DNA from: Saccharina japonica
Taxonomy: Eukaryota > Sar > Phaeophyceae > Laminariales > Laminariaceae
Length of the DNA stretch: 64,000 nucleotides
Assembly (NCBI GenBank): GCA_008828725.1
Contig: MEHQ01003677.1
Span: 692,877-756,876, forward strand
Reading direction: 5' to 3'
A model generated the notes under the pieces. The model was given only the letters and a program-made list of their open reading frames with translations. It made no database searches and was not told the DNA's origin. Positions 56,125 through 64,000 of this stretch are shown here, piece after piece. Numbering within the stretch: the first letter of the stretch is position 1; every line of letters begins with the position of its first letter. The translations under genes and the position numbers were made by a program.

Positions 56125-56330
56125 AATCCTTGCCCCTTCAGACGCGCGTTCACGATGATCTCTCGATCTTCGTCCGGCTACATAGCTTTCTCATATATGT
56201 ACGACTGTGGTTCTGCATAGGGGGGGGGGGGTAGATACATCAATAAATCAACGCCTGCTCAACGTTAAACCCTGCAATCTCTCGTCCTGGAAATCTCGTG
56301 AGAGGCTCTGATTTCCCCAAACCATTAAAA
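56125..56330. repeat. ~200 bp interspersed repeat, copy 2
   Basis: CCTTGCCCCTTCAGACGCGC through CTCGTGAGAGGCTCTGATTT, partner of 54546-54745. The G-run at 56220 is longer here. Confidence 0.75.
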
Positions 56331-56340
56331 TCAAATCAAC

Positions 56341-56369
56341 ATGGTGCACCTCTATCGTAGCATGCGTCG
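56341..56369 (-). mobile_element. Solo end of MITE family M
   Basis: ATGGTGCACCTCTATCGTAG then CATGCGTCG matches the terminal repeat. No partner end lies to the left. Confidence 0.5.
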
Positions 56370-56509
56370 TTTGTATTTTCGAAATAACCAGATTGGGTAT
56401 TCGATCGATGGGGTGCCGCGTTCGACGGTAACTGCTGTAGGTATGGTATCAATTATGTGTAACTCTTTTTCCGGGAGCGCCGGGTATGTAATAGCAAAGC
56501 CGTGTCGGG

Positions 56510-56787
56510 AGACGCGCGCTACCACAGAGGTAACACTTTAAGGCTGCAATGGTTTATTAACGAATACCAGGTAGGCTCCTTAACCAAAGTCGTCGGACTC
56601 TCATTCTTTTTTTCCCAATATTGTTTCGTGTAAACTTATACAATCGTCTGGTTCATCGGGTAGTTATGGTTTCCCTTCAAAATTGCAGTTTTTGGGTTCG
56701 GTATAGAGCTCCTATACTTGAATCAAGTGACCACACCCTCCGATGGCAGAATCGTGGTGCACCTCTACCGTACCATGCTCCGTTACA
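56510..56787 (-). mobile_element. MITE family M copy, diverged
   Basis: It is bounded by GACGCGCGCTACCACAGAGG and GTGCACCTCTACCGTACCAT. Inside is GGCTCCTTAACCAAAGTCGT. Confidence 0.62.
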
Positions 56788-57173
56788 CCTTGAAAAGGAA
56801 TGCCGATCCGGATGTACCAACAGGGAAGGTTGGCGTATTAACATGAATTCTGAAAACTGTGCATACATACCTTCGGCTATATACTACAGCGGTGTTATTA
56901 TCAGGCCCCAACTTCGTCAACTCATTTACAACTGAAATATGTACCCCACGCTTATTCCAAGTACTTTGTCCCCAAACACGTGGTACCAGTTCCTATTGGG
57001 GTTAAGCTTCAACACCTCCACATTGTGTTCCTCTTTTTGTCGAAGATATTTATCCAAAAAACCTCGAGTCGTGTATCCTTCAATTGATTCCATCCACTCC
57101 CTACGTACCTGTTTTACGTGGGGTTACATTTCTCGCATCGAAAATCGCTAAATTGAGCGTAGCATCGCAGCGA

Positions 57174-57449
57174 AGACGCGTGCTACGATATAGAGGTGTA
57201 GGGTATACCTTTTTTTTGGCTGACACGTTTTCGGAAGGACGGGGGACCTTAGCCCAAACAATCGTCCAAATTCCAATTTTGTTGTGTTGCCTATTTTCCA
57301 GTTTGTACTCAGGCCATTTGATTGTTCATCGGATAGCACCTTTATTTCACACCAAAAACCAGTTTCTGGGTGAGGTGTGCTGTAGAGCTCCTTAAGCGAC
57401 TACCCTTATGAGGCAAAAGCATGGGGCACCTTCTACCCTAGCATGCGTC
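57174..57449 (-). mobile_element. MITE family M copy
   Basis: It is bounded by GACGCGTGCTACGATATAGA and CACCTTCTACCCTAGCATGC-GTC. GAA lies at or near both ends, a weak target duplication. Confidence 0.68.
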
Positions 57450-57957
57450 TGAAATGCCACTCGTTAGAGTTAATACTCGTTTCATGTATACATATAATAA
57501 GGGAATCGTATTTGGGATTGGAAACCCCTTGTGATTTCCCGCGCAGTTTCGAGTCCTGCCGATGCCGCCAAATATCATGAAGAGCTGCAGTAGCTCTAGT
57601 GAGAGACACCGGGATGTCGCTGCCGGAATGGACACGCTCTTCTTTATGTGTTTAGCGCTTCATTTTGCGTATTTTTCCAATGCCCTCGGGGTCGAGGGGG
57701 AGATTATATCATGGGATTTGTTGGGCAGTCCTTGACGACCAGGGTGGGGTCAGGCATGGTCAGGCCAAGCCCACCGTTCTCATACATCTGGGGGGGGGGT
57801 CTTCATATAAGTATGGCATACCGGCGCGTTTCGCAAGGAATTCTCCAAATTCAGCTCTGGACGAAGCATAAAAGTAGATGTTTTTCTGAGACTTGGCACA
57901 CCTGTTGTCAGTGTTGTGAAGAAGGTAAATGGCGAGTTTCACAAGTAGGAAATGACG

Positions 57958-58178
57958 AGTGCTCGCTTCGTAGCTATTTAGGCACTCTAATTAGCCAAGG
58001 GTATGTTTTACGTGGCCCTATTAACTTGCAGTCTTTCCCAGTCACAGCATCCCGAGTCACCCTAGAGTCTTTTCAAGCTCAGCATCCACGCCAGCCGAGT
58101 CAACCTAGAGTGTTACCAATCACAGCATCCCAGCACTGACCACTGGCGTAGGGTTCGGGCTAGGGTTCGAGTTAGGGT
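57958..58178 (+). mobile_element. Decayed relative of the telomere-carrying hAT MITE
   Basis: TAGCTATTTAGGCACTCTAA and GCACTGACCACTGGCGTAGG followed by GGTTCGGGCTAGGGTTCGAG match the core of 17896-18093. About 150 bp containing two AGCATCC/GAGTCA units lie between the halves. Both termini are missing. Confidence 0.6.
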
Positions 58179-60176
58179 TCTGGTCGAAGAGTCGGCTTCA
58201 GGCGCCAAGCACGAAACGCCCGCAAATATCTACTATCAAGGTTCGCCCATCCGTCCTCGAAATTCCAGTACGTGATATATTCGAGTACGTGACCCATTCC
58301 CATACGGGTACATACATACAATACAACACATTCCATCGTAATATTCAGTATTCCAGGGATACCACCACCTTACTGTAGTATATCACTGTTATTATATAGC
58401 TGTTTCGTACGTATGTCAAGAACAGACATACGTAGTAGGTGGTACTACAGTATACCTTCTTCATATATGCAGACACCAACAACGTCTGTTTTCTATACGA
58501 TATACTGTAAACACATGCCTGGATGCGCCGGAAAATATGCCACGCTATCAAACTGTGCGATTTTGTATGTACCGTTTGGAGCTTGTCAGGAGCTTTTCAA
58601 CTGTGGTAGGTTGCTGTATGCTGTGCTGCTGCGCTGCAGATATTAGCTAGCGATTATCAGTCCCGGTAGGTCCTCTCCCGCCATGTCCGCAGGCATGCAG
58701 ACTCATCGAACATCGAATATAGAAGTATCGAATATACCAGAATGTCCCAAAGTCGATCGATGCTCCCATTTTTGGATTACAGCAGTACAGCAGTAATACC
58801 AGAGGTTTTCGATATGATATAACCAAACCTACCTACAGTTCAACACCCGCCAAGCGTTCCAACAGACGGGGTCCTGCTTACACGACATAGACAAAAGTAG
58901 CGTCATGCCAGTGCGCCAAATACGCAGACTGTTCGGGAGCTGGGTCAACCCTAAGGTCACGCACAAGACCGCACGCCGTAAACAACACGCCCTTTCTTGA
59001 TTTGATCAATTTGGGTAATTTCGTATTTTCTCGTTGTTACGCATATAGCAGTCCCATTTCGCGCGTGGTTAAACTTTCTACCGCTCGTATTTCTCGTGGC
59101 CAGCGGAGCGGACAACACACGTTCTGCGGCCTGCAGTTTCCAATAGCGGTGAGGACTCGCGACCAAGCACACCCACTGATTGACCGCACCTAACATGGGG
59201 GTTTCCTTGCAATACAGTAATATCAAACAGACTACTGTAGGTATTGCGCACAACATGGTTGAAGGACCCTATCGAACAATACCTGCTAGTCTAGTCGACG
59301 TGCAACCCTGTCCATTGTCAACCCATGCCCACTTACAATATGCTAGGTATACATACTTTGCGTGTTTCAAGAGACGCATCAGAGACCAAAGTGCAGGGGC
59401 ACTGAGGGCTGTTGTTTTTTCAATTCGCCAAGGATATGCCCGTCTGTTGAATACCCCGGCCTACAAAGTGTCAAATCACCCGCTCACCACCGCAGACATC
59501 CCGCGACACACATCCAATCTAGTCGACGTAGTCGTCGGCCTAGCAGCGCGGTTCCAATCTCAAATGGGCATTGGTCTGGTCACGCTTGCTTGAAACTCGC
59601 TCACCACACGCGTATCAATAAACAATTCGTTACAGATAGGCCATATATTTCCGTGAGGCGAAGTGATCTTGCGGCCCGCTCAAGGACCAGAGGCGGTGGT
59701 GCCATCGAGGTGCACTTGGGGAAGTCGTGCCTGGTGCTTGCCTTCTATAGGGCGTGTCAGGGCGAAAGAAAACGTAGTGACGTATGTACAATGCACGGCA
59801 ATGCGGGTCCTACGGGCTCCCCTCCACGGTGCACACCACACGAAACCAGCGTAACTCCCTCCCCTCCCGCACCGCACCCTTTTGGTGGGACACGCCTTTC
59901 GAGACGGTCCTGACCTCGCATTGCAATACGGAGTCGTCGATATGAAGTCGGAAATCACATCCAGCGAAACGTATCAGCTTCCGGCCACCCTCGGATAGGT
60001 AGCTGTTCTTTGGGGCAGTAGCCGTACAACAGATGTTGGAACTTCTCCCACCGACATCCTACGAGGCCCCGGACAGTGTTGCTGACGTACGCTAGAGGGT
60101 ACTATTGTATACCACGCATTTCGACCAGGGCTGTCTCAGCATGTCGGTTGGGTCGAGATGTACAGCAGGACGTATG
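58179..60176. other. Unassigned stretch with coding-like debris
   Basis: A minus frame at ~59185-58957 (VASPHRYWKLQAAERVLSA) and further minus frames at 59400-60080 with several stops have protein-like composition, but I recognise no family. Plus-strand frames at 59180-59913 overlap them. It is probably decayed transposon sequence. Confidence 0.25.
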
Positions 60177-60543
60177 GTCCGGAGGGATGTACATTATTTG
60201 TCTTTTTCGTGGCACGTATCGCCACACATGTCGCGACACGCCGTGGCATGTTGCGGCATGCCGCGACACCCCACGGCGTGTCGCGGCGAGTGTTGCGGAG
60301 AGTGCCGCGGCGAGTGTCGCTCACCCTAACCCTATCCCTTACCCTAACCCTAACTCTGATCCTACGTGTCGCGGTTTGTCGCGACATGCCGCGGCATGTC
60401 GCGAATTGCCGCGGCACGTGTCGCGGCGTGCCGCGGCAGCGTCCGTGGCGTGTCGCGGCATGTCGCGACACGTCGCGACATGTCGTGACACGTGTCGCGA
60501 CACGTGCCACGAAAACGTCAAATAATGTAGATCCGTGAGGTCC
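60177..60543. mobile_element. Foldback element of palindromic CGCGACA words with a telomere-like core
   Basis: GTACATTATTTG and TTTTCGTGGCACGT at the left (60188-60216) are matched by inverted copies at the right (60503-60530), with GGTCC/GGACC outside. Between them run dozens of words of the type TGTCGCGACA, CATGCCGCGGCATG and CACGTGTCGCGACACG, in both arms. The centre (60322-60355) is ACCCTAACCCTATCCCTTAC then CCTAACCCTAAC, a telomere-like tract. No target duplication was found. Confidence 0.65.
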
Positions 60544-60689
60544 GTGCAGCCGAAATTTTCCAGTTTTGTTTCCCAAACCGTCCAGGTACACCTACTCCCT
60601 AAACACTTAGTAATAGTATAGAGATCGTCCAGTGAGGAGCCTCCGAAAACGCAGGCACACACCCTATCGTACCCTTTTGTTTCTGTTTT

Positions 60690-60885
60690 TTATTTGCCCT
60701 GTTTATTTTATCTTCGCCCTTCGTTTATCTCTCCATGATACGATAATGTACATTGGAGCTCGGATCCGGGGTCACATAGAAGGCTCTTACCCCCCCCCCC
60801 ACTACGGTTCATGCCGTCCATTTTTATCGCGAGAAGATTGCAGCCCTTACTTGCATCTCCTCGACTCGCATTGAAGCGCCTGCAT
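60690..60885 (-). mobile_element. SINE remnant
   Basis: TTATTTTATCTTCGCCCTTC, GCTCGGATCCGGGGTCACAT, CCCACTACGGTTCATGCC and CTCGACTCGCATTGAAG keep the order of the antisense SINE body. No head is present. Confidence 0.6.
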
Positions 60886-61690
60886 ACAACAACAGCATAC
60901 AAGATACGCGTGTGTTTCGTTAGTCACGGCTTTAAGACGCCGGTGCCCGCTGTCGCTTGGGGCTAGAATATGTACTGCACAAACGCGACCTTGCCGCAAG
61001 GCTAGCTTCAGCGAAATGCGCGCGGGTTGAGCTTGCGGTTCAAGCTGTTCAGGTGGTTCGGGCGGGGTAAACAAGTCCAACCCCCCCCCCCTCTCTAGAG
61101 TGTGCTATTTATAACTATATTGTATCAATCGTCACGGTAGGTCTTGACCCATCGAAATTCGAGGATTTTCGGTAACATCCCTCCCCAGGAAGGGGAACTG
61201 TTGGAGTCTCCTGGGTGATACCGTTCTAGATCACGCCACCCGTGTTTTGTAAGCCGCTACCACTGTAGCTATTTGATGCAGCTCATCTGGGGCGCGACGT
61301 TAGCTGGTGCCATCCTCGGGTCTCACTGAGTGCGGGCGTCATCACGACGTTTGGGACCGATCCCGACCAGTGAGTTGATGCCAACACCACTGTGCAGTGT
61401 GCCAGTTTTTCCAGTGGGCACCACTCGTATCTCATGTTGTCAGTGTGTATGTGTGCCCAATCCGGTGCTAGTGGTCGGACCGCAACATGGCAACAGCCTC
61501 AGCACCCGTACACCATGCTATGTGCAAACATGTGGTGTCGATATTGAAAACACTGGAGTGCACACTACCGTAGTACATATACAGTGCAGAAGTACCAAAT
61601 ACAGACGCAGTATCAGTGCCACTAACATGTTGTGGCCTTTGTACGTACGGAATGACGTGTGTGCCCGTTCGGTCTGACCTTTTGGACTAC
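60886..61690. other. Unassigned stretch
   Basis: No gene or repeat family was recognised. A C-run lies at 61080-61092. Confidence 0.3.
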
Positions 61691-61694
61691 AGTA

Positions 61695-61872
61695 CCAAAA
61701 GCGAACAGTCCCAGTATCAATCAGTACCAGTGCCAGTACCAGTACCTCTACCAGTATACGTACTATACCAGTATCCGTACCAGCACGAAGTACCAGTAGC
61801 AGACTTAGCACCTTGAATTGGTATCAATTGCCGGTACCCGAAAAAGTACCAGTACCAGTGACACACACTCAA
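61695..61872 (+). repeat. (CCAGTA)n microsatellite
   Basis: AGTACCAGTGCCAGTACCAG and similar words recur with substitutions over ~180 bp. Confidence 0.88.
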
Positions 61873-62626
61873 TCTGATACCAGGTATCTAGTGTAGTTAA
61901 TAGGTAGATATGTGTGTCCGTTTATGGTCGGATCATTCGCTGTTTCGTTATTCTTATTATTGAAAAACACGCGGTTCATCAGCCGGTATTACCATTTTCG
62001 TATATATCTGGATCGATATACAGTACCAAAAGTACCGTATGCATGTAAAGCGTATTACGTTCCAGGCAGTCTACGTAGAACGACTCGTCGCCTACGAAAC
62101 ACTGAAAATATATACCCCTCAGGATTACGGCTCCCCCATCCTTTTCACGACACACCGCTTTCTTTTTGTGATTTGTGACCGCATCAGGTGCGCCGTACTC
62201 TGTACTTTCACATAGCTTTGCTAAAGTAGGACACGAGGTAGTCGCCATGGTCGGGATATTTCAGCCGCGGGATTTTGCGAGAGTCACGTGCCGCTGGAAA
62301 AACAAACCTATAGGTTGCTCATTTGCACAGCCCTCGCCATTGACCAACGCCCTTCTTAATAGTATACTTCGAAGTATATTTAGCAGATAAAGCAAAACAA
62401 AAGAGATAAGCTCTGCAAGTGGATCTCTGCAGAAAGCGTCCGCAAGTAAAAAACGTCAACCTGGCGCCCAGAGTAAATGTAGTATTCCGGTGCCACCATC
62501 GAGCACAGGTTTCTCTTGTGATGGCTTTCGTGCGCGGGACTTCATAATAGTATAGTCCCGGTCACTGAGCACCGTCCCTTCGGTCACATTTGGAAACATT
62601 GATCCGTAAAAAAAAGAGCCTTTCAT

Positions 62627-63007
62627 TTAGTACGACCGATTAATCTCAAGATTGATCGCGCCCCCTGTATTGCCCTTTCCTGGCACGGTACTCAACGTTT
62701 CGTGTGGAGGGAAAATCACGGCTAGCTCGATCGTAAACTTAGCTGCTATCTTGCATTTTATATAGTGGGGCGCCCGATTGAACAGCCCCTTCGAACAGGC
62801 TAGTAATACCGCTCTTCTTGTCACCGAACCGCTACGTAAATTACCGGGGCTTGAGAGAGATCCGATGCTGCGCCCGAGATAAGAGCGTACATCTCTCTTG
62901 ACTCCGATGCACTTCGGTTCTGGACGAGTGCAAATAATAAGGTCGTCCAGACAGGGAAACATGGGGCGAAACCCCGATGTATCGGTTCCCGTGCCAAGCC
63001 GAATCAT
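62627..63007 (-). other. 126-codon open frame, unassigned
   Basis: The minus frame has protein-like composition (e.g. YIKCKIAAKFTIELAVIFPP) and no low complexity. It is not a family I can name. It ends at a stop near 62627. A partial gene, an organelle-derived insertion or chance are all possible. Confidence 0.25.
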
Positions 63008-63712
63008 GTACCGTTCTCAACATCACCTTCTCTTGTGAGGGGCTCTCTTGAATTAGGTACCACACGTCACCCGGCGCTGCCTATCCCATGCCCATGGTTC
63101 TTAGGGAAGGATGCTGCTACAGTAAGGCCGGTCTTCTTTTCCTTACCCCGTGTATGCCACACGGGGGGCGCGATTGGCTCCAATGCCTACTTCAACGTGG
63201 CCAGGAAAAACGTGGTAGGATCAGCTCAGCGAACACTTCCCCCATGGGGGGGGGGGGGTGCATATCGCGTTAGCTCAAAGGAAATATTTATAAATACAAA
63301 CAATTTTAAGCTGCAAAACCAGCAGGGTGTGGTCATTCGACGCAGCGCTGAAAAAAGCAGATAAACGTGCCGCCCCTAAACTGTACCCTTTTGTTGAAAT
63401 ACTACTACTGCTGTACACCGGAAATACAGTATATATAGTGTCACATACATACCTGTAGTACGTATTCTGCCGCATGGAAAAGTTTCCCTGGGTTCGTTCC
63501 CAGCCCAACAAAGCCCTCAAGAGACGGCGAACGAATCATCCATGCTTTCGGGGAATCCATTTATTATTATTATTATCTTTGCCATCCGACAATGTGCAGC
63601 ATGAGCTTCAACATTGGTCACTCATAACATTCCCGAAAACAGAAAACCACGGAAGCCAAGAAACCCTTTGCGCAAAGTCTATTGTTGCTCTACACGTCCA
63701 TACCATGTCGGA

Positions 63713-64000
63713 CACGTGCTACGGCACGGGTAGCAATTTGTTTGGCCAGGAAAAAATCCGACTGCCGGGGCTCCTTACCCAAGGAACAACTCAAAGAAAA
63801 ATAAGGCATACGCCTTGTGAGGCATGCCTGCCTTATCGTTGGAACTCCCTTATTTTAGTTTTACATCATTTTACTGCTTACCTCTTAACCCATTCGGAAC
63901 AGCAAAAAAATATCCCACACTAATTTCAAGTAGTTTGTCCCCAAATACGTGGGAGCATTTCTGATGGGTTAAGGCTATCAGGTTAAACTGTCATGTTTTC
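63713..64000. mobile_element. Probable MITE family M relative cut by the window end
   Basis: GACACGTGCTACGGCACGGG resembles the family terminus and GGGGCTCCTTACCCAAGG an internal motif. The tail (TTTCAAGTAGTTTGTCCCCA) resembles sequence near 49590 and 56955. The other end is not in view. Confidence 0.45.

Noticed and set aside
59180..59913. Overlapping plus-strand frames of 137 and 183 codons
   Set aside because: Neither shows a domain. The minus strand has equally protein-like but interrupted sequence, so the strand cannot be decided.
60076..60662. Frames of ~150 codons on both strands
   Set aside because: They arise from the CGCGACA-type palindromic repeat; matching frames on both strands and all phases point to composition.
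61330..61677. 115-codon plus-strand frame
   Set aside because: Its composition is irregular, it runs into the CCAGTA repeat, and it shows no domain or splice support.

Overview
This is eukaryotic nuclear DNA, dominated by transposable elements and repeats, with few genes. Evidence: GT-AG introns of 0.4-4 kb around small GC-rich exons; tRNA-headed SINEs; hAT-like, Harbinger-like and Tc1/mariner-like elements; an LTR element; TTAGGG-type tracts. A secreted protein with three WSC domains and long introns fits a stramenopile such as a brown alga. That is inference only; a fungus or another protist is not excluded.

1-12.1 kb: a mosaic of recent duplications. A ~3.1 kb segment recurs at offset 5131. 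Within it a 1.44 kb block is present three times, and a 701 bp unit three times further on. All carry copies of one tRNA-derived SINE family. An N at 8458 joins two identical 115 bp stretches, which looks like an assembly scar.

12.1-25 kb: the first exon of a medium-chain dehydrogenase/reductase gene lies on the minus strand (12648-12770). It is followed by a 43 bp minisatellite, nested MITEs, two hAT-type MITEs that carry telomere-like repeats (one inside a Harbinger-like element), a TGTC microsatellite, and a 1.43 kb element with ~460 bp inverted arms whose unoccupied paralogous site is also in the window.

24.9-31.9 kb: a dimeric satellite (monomers ~225 and ~216 bp) split by a 5.2 kb LTR retroelement with 5 bp target duplications. 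The element has one gag-like ORF and no recognisable pol.

32-34.7 kb: a 213 bp tandem duplication and MITEs.

34.7-50.8 kb: an 11-exon plus-strand gene. It can be joined in frame into a 498-residue protein with a signal peptide, an unrecognised N-terminal region and three WSC domains. Each WSC domain is cut by phase-0 introns at equivalent positions, as expected from duplication of an exon module. Its introns hold MITEs, SINE remnants and degenerate antisense ORFs.

50.8-64 kb: mostly repeat debris. It includes several MITEs, a ~200 bp repeat pair, a foldback element of palindromic CGCGACA-like words around a telomere-like core, and microsatellites. No intact gene was recognised there.
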